Part shown: positions 25,965 to 34,462 of the stretch, piece by piece
Layout: every line of letters starts with the position of its first letter
Position numbering within the stretch: the first letter of the stretch is position 1
Source of the DNA: Pseudokordiimonas caeni
GTDB lineage: Bacteria > Pseudomonadota > Alphaproteobacteria > Sphingomonadales > Kordiimonadaceae
NCBI RefSeq assembly: GCF_026719705.1
Contig: NZ_JAPPRR010000002.1
Coordinates: 63,091-127,090, forward strand
Length of the DNA: 64,000 bases
Reading direction: 5' to 3'
Program-made: the position numbers and the translations under genes
Notes under the pieces: generated by a model
Databases searched by the model: none
Told to the model about the DNA's origin: nothing
The model's input: only the letters and a program-made list of their open reading frames with translations

Positions 25965-27059
25965 ATGATTTCACGTGACGACAGCCTCATCGGCAGCGCC
26001 CCTGCCTTTCTCGATCTCATCGACCAGGTGAGCCGCGCGGCGCCGCTTGACCGGCCCCTTCTGGTGATCGGTGAACGCGGCACCGGCAAGGAGTTGATCG
26101 CGGCACGGCTTCACTTCCTGTCCAACCGCTGGGACAAGGCCTACCAGAAGCTCAATTGCGCGGCGCTCCCTGAAACGCTTCTTGAAAGCGAGCTTTTCGG
26201 CTACGAGCCCGGCGCCTTCACCGGCGCCGCCAAGCGCCGTGCCGGCCGGTTCGAGGCCGCGCACGAAGGCACGCTCTTTCTCGACGAGATCGGCAACATG
26301 AGCCTGAATGCGCAGGAAAAGCTCCTGCGCGTTATTGAATACGGCGAGTTCGAACGGGTCGGCGGCACCGAAACCCAGCAGGTGGACGTGCGGGTGATCG
26401 GCGCCACCAACATCGACCTGCCCGCCGCCGCGGACGATGGCAAGTTCCGGCATGACCTGCTGGACCGGCTGGCGTTCGACGTGCTGACCATCCCCCCCTT
26501 GCGCGCACGGCCCGAGGACATCCCCGAGCTTGCCGACCATTTCGGGCGCAGCATGGCGCACGAATGCGAATGGCCCAGCTTCCCCGGCTTCACCGAACGG
26601 GCGATGGACCAGTTAGTCAGCTACGACTGGCCCGGCAATATCCGCGAACTGAAGAATGTGATCGAGCGCGCCGTCTATTCCGCGTGGGACGGCGAGGACC
26701 CGATCGACGCCATCGTTTTCGACCCCTTCAACAGCCCCTTCCGCCCGCGCGGCACCACATCGGCGGTTGGCACGAAGAAAGTCGCCAGACAAACCGAACG
26801 TTCGGTTGATATGGCGGAACGGCTCCCTGCTTCAAACGGAGAGCGCGCCCTGCGGGACGGAATCGCCGCCTTGGGCGAAGGAGCCTCGGTAGATTACCGC
26901 GCTGCGGTTGCCGCAGCCGAATGCGATATGCTGGAAGCCGCCCTCAAGGCCTGCCGTTATAACCAGCGCGCCGCCGCCGACCGGCTCGGCCTCAGCTACG
27001 ATCAGCTCCGCCATGCCATGAAGAAGCACGGGCTGACAGGCCCGAGCGAAGCCGCTTGA
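25965..27059 (+). CDS. pspF: PspF-type sigma-54-dependent activator
   Basis: PspF is the AAA+ activator of psp genes; it has no receiver domain and is held off by PspA. The 364-residue protein has Walker A GERGTGKE, the sigma-54 contact loop GAFTGA, LFLDEIGNM (Walker B), the YDWPGNIREL motif and a C-terminal Fis-type helix (CRYNQRAAADRLGLSYDQLRHA). A linker of about 60 residues before the helix makes it longer than E. coli PspF. ATG 25965 was chosen because homology starts there. It is divergent from pspABC. Confidence 0.94.
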   Translation: MISRDDSLIGSAPAFLDLIDQVSRAAPLDRPLLVIGERGTGKELIAARLHFLSNRWDKAYQKLNCAALPETLLESELFGYEPGAFTGAAKRRAGRFEAAHEGTLFLDEIGNMSLNAQEKLLRVIEYGEFERVGGTETQQVDVRVIGATNIDLPAAADDGKFRHDLLDRLAFDVLTIPPLRARPEDIPELADHFGRSMAHECEWPSFPGFTERAMDQLVSYDWPGNIRELKNVIERAVYSAWDGEDPIDAIVFDPFNSPFRPRGTTSAVGTKKVARQTERSVDMAERLPASNGERALRDGIAALGEGASVDYRAAVAAAECDMLEAALKACRYNQRAAADRLGLSYDQLRHAMKKHGLTGPSEAA

Positions 27060-27091
27060 TCGCACCGCCCTCTCCGCGCATAGTGCCGCCC

Positions 27092-27451
27092 ATGACCCAG
27101 CATATTTTCATCGAGCGCCGACAGGCCAAGCGCAACAAGCCCCTTCTTACGGGCCGCGCCATCTTCATGCTGGTGCTGATCTCGGTCGCAGCACTGGCCA
27201 CCTTCCGCCTGTGGATCGGCAATCCCGAGGATGCCCTCTGCGAGGGGGCCTGCGACCAGGCCTATGACCTGCGCATCCTGATCACCGGTTTTTTCATGAT
27301 GTTCGCCATCATCATCGCGGCAGGGGGCGTGCTGGGCCTCATCATCGGCTTCCTGCGCCGCCGTCACCGGTCGGACGGGCTTGATGCCCTGATTGCGGAT
27401 GCCGGCAAGGAAGCCGGTTCGGAAAGCGACCAGCGCGACCCCCACGCTTGA
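27092..27451 (+). CDS. Small two-helix membrane protein, unknown function
   Basis: The 119-residue product has two hydrophobic helices (about residues 24-42 and 62-88), separated by a short loop with two cysteines (CEGACDQAYD), and charged ends. I do not recognise a family. It starts 32 bp after pspF on the same strand and could be co-transcribed with it, but the ribosome site is poor. The loop cysteines would face the periplasm if both termini are cytoplasmic. Confidence 0.6.
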   Translation: MTQHIFIERRQAKRNKPLLTGRAIFMLVLISVAALATFRLWIGNPEDALCEGACDQAYDLRILITGFFMMFAIIIAAGGVLGLIIGFLRRRHRSDGLDALIADAGKEAGSESDQRDPHA

Positions 27452-27508
27452 CAGTCCTTCCCCCGCGCCGCAGCATGGCGGCGGGCCAAAAAATTGTTGG
27501 GGGATATC

Positions 27509-29176
27509 ATGCGTCATCTCTGGAAAGCCGCGTTCGGGCTCTCTTTCCTGCTTGCTGCCTGCTCGGGCGAAAGCGAGGTGGAAATACCGCTTGCCGATAC
27601 CGTTATCTGGGGCGGGCCGGTTTATACGGCGGATGACGGCAATCCGACGGCCGAAGCCGTCGCCGTCAAGGACGGGCGCATCATGGGCGTCGGTAACCGC
27701 GCCGATATCGCCCTGCTTGTTGGCCCAAGCACGCAGGTGATCGATCTGGCGGGTGCGGCCCTTTATCCCGGCTTCACCGATTCCCACGCGCATCTTGATG
27801 GCATCGGGCGGCGCGAGCTGACGCTTGACCTCACCGGCACGGCCTCGGTCTCTGACCTGCAGGCCCGGCTGCAGTCTTGGCGCGAGGCGCACCCCGAGGA
27901 CACCATCGTCGTCGGCCTCGGCTGGATCGAAACGCACTGGCCCGAAAAACGCTTCCCGACCGCCGCCGATATCGACCTCGCCATTGCCGATGTGCCGGTG
28001 ATCCTGTCGCGCGCCGACGGCCACGCCGTGATCGCCAACAGCGCCGCCCTCAAGGCTGCCGGTATCACGGCCGACACCGAGCCCCCCTTCGGCGGCGACA
28101 TTCTGAAGGACGAGGCAGGCGAACCGACCGGCATGCTGATCGACAATGCCATGGGCCTTGTGCAGAAACTGATCCCGGAGCCGGGTGCCGCCGAGCAGGC
28201 GAAATATCTGAAAGCAGGCGCCGAGCTTTACGCTCATCGCGGCTGGACAGGGCTTCATTATATGTCGGCGGCATGGAGCGACGTGGCACTGCTGACCGAT
28301 CTTTCCGCTTCGGGTGATGTCGGTATCCGCGTCTATGTGGTGCCGGATGGCGCCCGCGCCGGCGCCCTTCTCGAGAAAGGCCCGGTCACCAGCGAGAACG
28401 GCCAGATCATCACCCGCGCCATCAAGCTTTACGTGGACGGTGCGCTCGGCTCCCGCGGGGCCGCCCTACTGGAACCCTATGCCGACGCGCATACCAGCGG
28501 CCTGATGCTGATCAGCGAGGAAGAAGCCAAAGGCTATATGCGCAAGGCGCTGAAGCACGGCGTGCAGGTGGCAACCCATGCCATCGGCGACAAGGGCAAC
28601 CGTGTGCTCCTCGACTGGTACAAGGATGTGCTGAAAGGCAAGCTGGATGATGACCTGCGCTGGCGGATCGAGCATGTGCAGGTGATCACCGACGAGGACG
28701 CTCCCCGCCTGAAGGCGATGGGCATCATCCCGTCGATGCAGCCAAGCCATGTGATCAGCGACATGCATTTCGCGCCAGCGCGCCTGGGGCCGGACCGCGT
28801 GCATGAAGCCTATGCCTGGCGTACCGTGCTTCGGGCCGGGTCGATCATCGCAGGAGGCTCCGACGCGCCGGTTGAAAAGGGCGATCCGCTCATCGAATTC
28901 TATGCCGCCATCGGCCGCACCGACCTTTCGGGCTATCAGGGACCGGACTGGCAGGCCGATCAGGTGATGACGCGGGACGAGGCGCTGAAGGCCTTCACCA
29001 TCTGGCCCGCCGTCGCGAGCTTCCAGGAAAACGAAATCGGCACCATCAGTATCGGCAAGAAGGCGGACTTCACCGCTTTCAGCGTGGATCTGATGACAGC
29101 GCCGCTCGCCGACATTCCGAACGGCCACGCGGTCCTGACGATGGTGGACGGCAAGGTCCTGTTTCAGAACCGGTAG
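27509..29176 (+). CDS. Lipoprotein amidohydrolase of the YtcJ/Amidohydro_3 family
   Basis: The 555-residue protein has a lipoprotein signal (LLAAC, Cys18) and an amidohydrolase TIM barrel: the metal-binding HAH at residues 93-95 (DSHAHLDG), the carboxylated-lysine region IKLYVDGALGSRGA, THAIGDKGN, RIEHVQ and GSDAPVE near the end. The family includes deacetylases and imide or amide hydrolases; substrate unknown. A GGGGGA ribosome site precedes ATG 27509. It is the first of several exported hydrolases and overlaps the convergent mipA-like gene by 13 bases. Confidence 0.9.
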   Translation: MRHLWKAAFGLSFLLAACSGESEVEIPLADTVIWGGPVYTADDGNPTAEAVAVKDGRIMGVGNRADIALLVGPSTQVIDLAGAALYPGFTDSHAHLDGIGRRELTLDLTGTASVSDLQARLQSWREAHPEDTIVVGLGWIETHWPEKRFPTAADIDLAIADVPVILSRADGHAVIANSAALKAAGITADTEPPFGGDILKDEAGEPTGMLIDNAMGLVQKLIPEPGAAEQAKYLKAGAELYAHRGWTGLHYMSAAWSDVALLTDLSASGDVGIRVYVVPDGARAGALLEKGPVTSENGQIITRAIKLYVDGALGSRGAALLEPYADAHTSGLMLISEEEAKGYMRKALKHGVQVATHAIGDKGNRVLLDWYKDVLKGKLDDDLRWRIEHVQVITDEDAPRLKAMGIIPSMQPSHVISDMHFAPARLGPDRVHEAYAWRTVLRAGSIIAGGSDAPVEKGDPLIEFYAAIGRTDLSGYQGPDWQADQVMTRDEALKAFTIWPAVASFQENEIGTISIGKKADFTAFSVDLMTAPLADIPNGHAVLTMVDGKVLFQNR

Positions 29177-29925
29177 CTGACGCCCGCCACCGCCGACCAT
29201 AACGTGCTGTCGGACACGATGGGACTATCCTTGATATCCCCCGGCAGCACGGAAAGTTCTGTGCTCGCGAATGCCGCCCAGTTGCCGCCGATCCGGTAGA
29301 AGACGTTGACACCGGGGCTGACAACAAGCGCGCTGCCGCCCGCATAGGCCGGCCGAAGGGCAGTCGCCTCGCCTGCCCGCACGCCATAATAATAGTCCGT
29401 GAAGCTCGCCGATTGCCGCTCGACCGTCACGACAGGTGTCACGACCCAGCGTTCGCCGATCCTGTGGCTGCGGCTGACCTCCAGCCGGAGGACAGACCCG
29501 CCATGCTGGCCAAGCGTATCCCAAAGCCCGGTGAGACTGACGGTGCCAAGGCTGCCCGTGTAGCTAGCCGACACGCCGGCCTCAAGGGTTGCTTTCCTGT
29601 CTGCCATGCCGGCAAGGGCGGGCGAATCGTCCGCCTCGAACCCGTCGAACCGCGGGGTGGCCACAAGCGCGAGCTCAAGCCCCGAGGCGGGCTCGAAGCC
29701 GACCGTCAGGCCGCGCGGCGAGAATTTCACATGTTTGCTTTCATAAGCCACATAGGGCACCGGCAGGAACTGCGTGCCCCGCCCTGTTTGCGCCCGGTCG
29801 CTCGCGATGAAGGCCGCGCCAAGGCTCCATGAGCTGGCGTCGTCATCGTCTGCCGCGGCCGACAAAAAAGGTGCGGCCGAAGCCGCACCGAAGGTAAACA
29901 AGGCTAGGAGGGAACGTTTCATCAT
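29164..29925 (-). CDS. MipA/OmpV-family outer-membrane protein
   Basis: The 253-residue protein has a signal peptide (to about residue 25, SAAADDDD) and a beta-rich body with alternating strands, ending in aromatic phenylalanine (GVSYRF) as outer-membrane barrels do. MipA was described as a scaffold for murein synthases and OmpV as a porin or adhesin; the role here is unknown. It shares a region with DUF885 and S9 peptidase genes on the same strand, but a gap of 60 bp with a GC-rich hairpin (29960-29978) separates it from them. Confidence 0.85.
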   Translation of the reverse strand: MMKRSLLALFTFGAASAAPFLSAAADDDDASSWSLGAAFIASDRAQTGRGTQFLPVPYVAYESKHVKFSPRGLTVGFEPASGLELALVATPRFDGFEADDSPALAGMADRKATLEAGVSASYTGSLGTVSLTGLWDTLGQHGGSVLRLEVSRSHRIGERWVVTPVVTVERQSASFTDYYYGVRAGEATALRPAYAGGSALVVSPGVNVFYRIGGNWAAFASTELSVLPGDIKDSPIVSDSTLWSAVAGVSYRF

Positions 29926-29985
29926 CTGTCTGCTTTGCCCGAGATAATCATTCCCTCTACGCGTACCAGCGGTACGCGGATCACA

Positions 29986-31866
29986 TCAACCTGCAAGTTC
30001 GCCTGCAATCCAGCGATCGACCTTTTTCTCAAGGATATCAAGCGGCAAGCCGCTGTCCTCGAGGATCACATCGTGGAAGGCGCCGATCCTGAACCGGTCC
30101 CCCATCGCAGCCCTGGCGCGTTCGCGCAGTTCAACGATCTTGAGCATGCCAAGCTTGTAACCAAGCGCCTGCCCCGGCCAGACGACATAGCGTTCGACCT
30201 CGGCCGTGGCCTCGTCCACATGCGAGCCTTCCGTCGAGGCCATATAGTCGATGGCCTGTTCGCGGGTCCATTTCTTGGCATGGATGCCGGTATCGACCAC
30301 AAGCCGCACCGCCCGGTGCAGTTCGGCCTGCAGGCGGCCGAGATCACCGAACGGATCGTCCTTGTAAAGGCCCATTTCCTTGGCCAGCAGCTCGGAATAA
30401 AGGCCCCATCCTTCGCCAAAGGCGTTCGAATAAAGGGCCGACATCAGCAAAGGCACATCCTTGCCAAGGCCAAGGGCTGTCTGGAAATGGTGGCCGGGCA
30501 CAGCTTCATGATAGACAAGCGTGCGCAGCGTGTAGGACGGCCAGGTCGCGGTGTTCTTGAGGTTGATCCAGAAGGTGCCGGGGCGGCTGCCATCCAGCGA
30601 CGGGGCATCATAGAAGCCACCGGTGGCGCTGCCCTCGTTCTGCTTCGGCACAGCACGCACCACAACCTTCTGGGTCGGGATCGTGTCGAACCACTCGGGC
30701 ATCAGCGGCATGATCTCGTCCATCCAGCCGTTGAGCTTGGCAAGAATTTCGGCCTTGCCTTCCTCGGTGTTCGGATAAAGAAACTTCGGATCCTTCAGAA
30801 GGGCCTGCATGCGCACGCCGACCGGACCTTCACCCAGACCCTGCGATTTCAGGATTTCATCCATCTCGGCCGTGATACGGGCGACCTCGGCAAGGCCGAT
30901 ATCATGCACCTGCGAGGCGGTGAGGTTCGTATCGGTCATCTGGTGGATGAGCGACTGGTATAGCTCCACGCCCTGCGGCAGGCGCCAGATGCCGGCGTCA
31001 TGCACGGCTTCGGGCTGCTGCTGCTCGAGCACCGCCTTCAACCGCGCATTGGCCGGCAGATAGACGCTGTCGATGAGGCCGATGGCTTTTTCAACCCGGT
31101 CACCCGGCTCGATGCCAGCGGCTTCGAGCTTCGATTTGAAGGTTGCGATCAGTGGATGATCGGCCGCCGGCTCCACGCTTTTGTCGGCAAGCGAGGCAAG
31201 CGCTTTCGTCAGGATGAAGTCGGGGGCAATCACGCCCTGCTCGCGCGAGGCGGCAAGGGACTCGATGGCACCGTCCACAGCTGCACCATAGCGCTCCAAC
31301 CGTTGTAGCCACATGTCGGCGTCTTCGGCTGTCTTGATGGCATGCTGCTGGTCAAGGAGGTTCGTGACATCAAGCTGCGGCCCGCCAAGCTGGGTGACCG
31401 GATAAACGGTGAACCAGCTGCCATAGGTGCCCATGATGCTGCCGTAAGGCACGATGCGGCCCGGTGCGATCGCCTTGTCGAGCTGGCTTGTCAGCGTTTC
31501 CACATAGAGTTTCTGCTGCGGTTCCAGTTTGTCGGTCGGGACCGCGCGCATGCGGCCAAGAAGTTCCTCAAACGCAGCGCGGCGGGCAGCTTCCTCACGC
31601 GGGCCGGTGACGTTAAGCGCACCGGCATAGCCGACACCCGCCACATCCTCGGACACGCCGTAATAGCTCGCCATTTGCGGCCATTCGGAGAAATAGCTGA
31701 CCTCCATCCCATGCATGATGCCGGCGAACATCTGCTCGGGCGTGTCGTTCGCATGTGCCAGTTCGGTCGGCGACGGTTGATCCTCGGTGTTCGCTGCCTT
31801 GTCGCCACCCTCGCCGCATCCGGCGAGGGCAAGGGCTGCAGCGAGCCAGATCGTATGACGGTTCAT
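29986..31866 (-). CDS. DUF885-family lipoprotein, putative metallopeptidase
   Basis: The 626-residue protein has a lipoprotein signal (ALALAGC) and the DUF885 architecture. The metal-binding motif HEAVPGHH lies at residues 453-460, with a downstream EGWGLYSE helix, as in gluzincin-like carboxypeptidases. The family is thought to be metal-dependent peptidases. ATG 31866 has an AAGGA ribosome site; a TTG nine bases upstream is less likely. It overlaps or abuts the S9 peptidase gene before it, so the two are probably one operon. Confidence 0.9.
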   Translation of the reverse strand: MNRHTIWLAAALALAGCGEGGDKAANTEDQPSPTELAHANDTPEQMFAGIMHGMEVSYFSEWPQMASYYGVSEDVAGVGYAGALNVTGPREEAARRAAFEELLGRMRAVPTDKLEPQQKLYVETLTSQLDKAIAPGRIVPYGSIMGTYGSWFTVYPVTQLGGPQLDVTNLLDQQHAIKTAEDADMWLQRLERYGAAVDGAIESLAASREQGVIAPDFILTKALASLADKSVEPAADHPLIATFKSKLEAAGIEPGDRVEKAIGLIDSVYLPANARLKAVLEQQQPEAVHDAGIWRLPQGVELYQSLIHQMTDTNLTASQVHDIGLAEVARITAEMDEILKSQGLGEGPVGVRMQALLKDPKFLYPNTEEGKAEILAKLNGWMDEIMPLMPEWFDTIPTQKVVVRAVPKQNEGSATGGFYDAPSLDGSRPGTFWINLKNTATWPSYTLRTLVYHEAVPGHHFQTALGLGKDVPLLMSALYSNAFGEGWGLYSELLAKEMGLYKDDPFGDLGRLQAELHRAVRLVVDTGIHAKKWTREQAIDYMASTEGSHVDEATAEVERYVVWPGQALGYKLGMLKIVELRERARAAMGDRFRIGAFHDVILEDSGLPLDILEKKVDRWIAGELAG

Positions 31867-31871
31867 CGGGA

Positions 31872-33932
31872 TCAATCCTTTTTGGCGTCGTCTTTTTTCA
31901 CGTCATAGCGTTCGAACCAGGCGAGGATATGACCGATCTTCTGCACAAGGTTCGACGGACGCGCGGCGATGCCGTGGCTCGCACCGGGGATCTTCACCAT
32001 CGCGGCATCGATCTTCCGGTATTTGAGTGCCTGGTAATATTGCTCGGTTTCCGACATCGGGGTGCGGTAATCCACTTCACCCGTCATGATCATCGTCGGG
32101 GTTTTCACATTGCCGACATAGGCGAGCGGCGAATGCTTCCAGAGATCCATCGGCTCGTCCCACGGCGTGCCCTTCAGCCAGTATTTGCTGTAGTGCAGAT
32201 ACCCGTCCGAGGTCAGCGAGAAGGACAGCCAGTTGATCACCGGCTTCACCACAGCGGCCGCACGGAAACGGTCGGTATGGCCGATGATCCAGGCCGACAG
32301 CACGCCGCCGCCCGAACCGCCGGTCACGAACAGGCGGTCTTCATCGATGAAGCCCTTGGCGATGGTCGCGTCCACCGCATCCATCAGGTCGTTATAATCC
32401 TTGCTCGGATAATCACGGTCGATGAGGTTCGAGAAATCCTCGCCGTAAGAGGTCGAGCCGCGCGGGTTGCCATAGACGACGACATAGCCCTTGGCCGCAA
32501 AAGCCTGCAGCTCGGCCGAGAAAGCCGGGCCGTAAGCCGCGAACGGCCCGCCGTGGATTTCCAGAATCAGCGGATATTTCTTGCTCGGGTCAAAGTCCGG
32601 CGGGGTGACTGTCCAGAACTGGATGTCGCGACCATCGACCGATGACTTGAACGACAGTTCCTCAACCTTACCCAGCGTCTTGTGGCCAAGGAGATCCTCA
32701 TTCAGTGCGGTCAGGAGCTTCGGCTTGCCGCCCTTGCCGACAAGAGCGAGGTCAGCCGGGCGGTCGGTGCGTTCCATGGTGATGACAACACCACCCGGCA
32801 CCGGCACAAACTCGCCGCTTGTGTAGGGGCGCCCGATCGACTGGCCGCCAAGCGCGTCCGTCAGCACATTGCGTTTGCCCTTGAGGTCCACATTGGCAAC
32901 AAGCGCCTTGCCGTGATCGTCGTAGGAGACATAGAGGCTCTTGCCGTCCAGCGCCCATTCGAAATCATTGATGCCGCGATCCAGGTCGTCGGTCAGGCCC
33001 TGCGGCTTGCCGCCATCGAGGTCCATCACATAGAGCCGGTTTTCACGGTTGCTGCGGGTGTCCTCGTCGAATCCGAGCCATGCCACCCGCTTGCCATCCG
33101 GCGAGATCGACGGGCGGAAGTCCGGGCCCTTGCGGTCGGTCAGCTGGCGGATATCACCGGTTTCCACGTTCACAGCATAGAGTTCGGATTCACGGCCCGC
33201 ATATTCAGCGTCCTCGATGCGCAGGCTGCCGAACAGTATTTCCTTGCCGTCTGCCGTCCACGCAAGGCGGCCGCCATGCTGATAGTCGCCGGAGGTGACC
33301 TGACGCGGGGTGCCGCCGTCGGCCGGAATCACGAAAATCTGGCTGTGGGCCACATCGAAATAACCCTGCCCGTCGCCACGATATTGCGGGGCCTCGATCA
33401 CTTTCGCGGGGCCCGCCCATTTGGCGCCCTCGGGCTTTGCCGGCATGCCCTTGAATAGCGGCTTCTGCTCGGCCTTCACATCCATCACGAAAGCGATGGA
33501 CTTGCCATCCGGCGCCCATGCGATCTGGCCAAAGCCGTCCTGCAGGTTGGTAAGGCGTGCAGTGTCGCCGGTTTTCAGCCAGCGCACATAAAGCTGGTTG
33601 CTGCCTTCCTCGTTGGAGATATAGGCAAGGCGGGTGCCATCGGGCGACAGGCGCGGGCTGCGATACTGTTTCTCGCCCGACAGAAGCGGATGCTGCGCCG
33701 AGCCATCAAGCGGCGCGACCCACAGATTGACGCGGGTGCCATCGGTCATGATGTCGCTGGAGCGGCGCTCGTAAACCACCGACTTGCCATCCGGCATCAA
33801 CTGCGGGCCGGCGGCATATTCGATGTTGAACATGTCTTCAAGTTCGATGAACTTGCCCTTCGCTGCGTCGTCGCCAATGGCCGCCGGAGCGAGAATGATG
33901 CTTGCAAGAATTGCAGACTTTAAAAGGCGCAT
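31872..33932 (-). CDS. Exported S9 family prolyl oligopeptidase
   Basis: The 686-residue protein has a signal peptide (MRLLKSAILASIILAPAAIG), a WD40-like beta-propeller of about seven LSPDGxRLAY/WAPDGKSI repeats, and a C-terminal alpha/beta-hydrolase domain. The nucleophile is Ser540 in GGSGGG, with the acid in GEVDYRTP and the histidine in GASHGIA. It cleaves short peptides, probably in the periplasm. The lysine/aspartate-rich C terminus (KKDDAKKD) is unusual. It is followed by DUF885, so a peptide-scavenging unit is plausible. Confidence 0.93.
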   Translation of the reverse strand: MRLLKSAILASIILAPAAIGDDAAKGKFIELEDMFNIEYAAGPQLMPDGKSVVYERRSSDIMTDGTRVNLWVAPLDGSAQHPLLSGEKQYRSPRLSPDGTRLAYISNEEGSNQLYVRWLKTGDTARLTNLQDGFGQIAWAPDGKSIAFVMDVKAEQKPLFKGMPAKPEGAKWAGPAKVIEAPQYRGDGQGYFDVAHSQIFVIPADGGTPRQVTSGDYQHGGRLAWTADGKEILFGSLRIEDAEYAGRESELYAVNVETGDIRQLTDRKGPDFRPSISPDGKRVAWLGFDEDTRSNRENRLYVMDLDGGKPQGLTDDLDRGINDFEWALDGKSLYVSYDDHGKALVANVDLKGKRNVLTDALGGQSIGRPYTSGEFVPVPGGVVITMERTDRPADLALVGKGGKPKLLTALNEDLLGHKTLGKVEELSFKSSVDGRDIQFWTVTPPDFDPSKKYPLILEIHGGPFAAYGPAFSAELQAFAAKGYVVVYGNPRGSTSYGEDFSNLIDRDYPSKDYNDLMDAVDATIAKGFIDEDRLFVTGGSGGGVLSAWIIGHTDRFRAAAVVKPVINWLSFSLTSDGYLHYSKYWLKGTPWDEPMDLWKHSPLAYVGNVKTPTMIMTGEVDYRTPMSETEQYYQALKYRKIDAAMVKIPGASHGIAARPSNLVQKIGHILAWFERYDVKKDDAKKD

Positions 33933-34036
33933 GATATCCCCCACATGATTGTTTGGCCCGGAGCCTAGCACCGGGTGAAGGGGTGTCAACCTCATGCGGT
34001 CCGGCCCTGAACCAAAGCTATAGAGGGAAAGAAGTA

Positions 34037-34249
34037 ATGACCGCGAACGGGGATATGATCGGCGTGGCCGTTTCGCTTGTCGTGGCCGCCATCGGCTTCT
34101 GGAAGGAGCGCCGCTACACGCCGGGCAAATTGCCCTTGGTGCCGCCTTTTTTCCTGATGTTCACGGGTGCCCTCGGTGCCATCGTTTTCGGCGCCGACCT
34201 GATCACCGCGCTCACCGGCGTGACCTGGAGTCCCGGTTTCCAGCGCTGA
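34037..34249 (+). CDS. Small membrane protein, 70 residues, unknown function
   Basis: The product has two predicted transmembrane segments (about residues 6-20 and 34-52) joined by a basic loop with KERRYTPGKLP. No family is recognised. The ATG at 34037 has a GGGAAAGAAG ribosome site. It is divergent from the S9 peptidase gene and stands alone, convergent with lepA across a 213-bp gap. Confidence 0.6.
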   Translation: MTANGDMIGVAVSLVVAAIGFWKERRYTPGKLPLVPPFFLMFTGALGAIVFGADLITALTGVTWSPGFQR

Positions 34250-34261
34250 TTTTTGCTGCAC

Positions 34262-34305
34262 AAAAAAAATGCGGAACCGCTCTCGGGGGAGGAGGACGGT
34301 TCCGC
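34262..34305 (-). terminator. Rho-independent terminator with anti-Shine-Dalgarno loop (lepA end or sRNA)
   Basis: On the minus strand a perfect 9-bp stem GCGGAACCG / CGGTTCCGC is followed by eight T residues. The 17-nt loop includes CCTCCTCCCCC, complementary to ribosome-binding sites. It lies 158 bp after the lepA stop, a long gap that could hold an sRNA ending in this hairpin. Confidence 0.85.
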
Positions 34306-34462
34306 GCGACACAGTCAGATCAAGGGAGCTAATTTGCTGTATCAGCAATACCCTTGTACTACAGTTTGCGTTAACAGGCAGTAAATATGCACAAAACCCG
34401 CACAAAATTGGGTAAAGGTTCCAGTAACGACGCCTGCGAAAGGTTGCCGGTTGGCGCGAAAT

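Noticed and set aside
29960-29978. GCGTACC hairpin after the DUF885 gene as a terminator
   Set aside because: It has an 8-bp stem but no T tract on the minus strand, so it is only noted as a hairpin.
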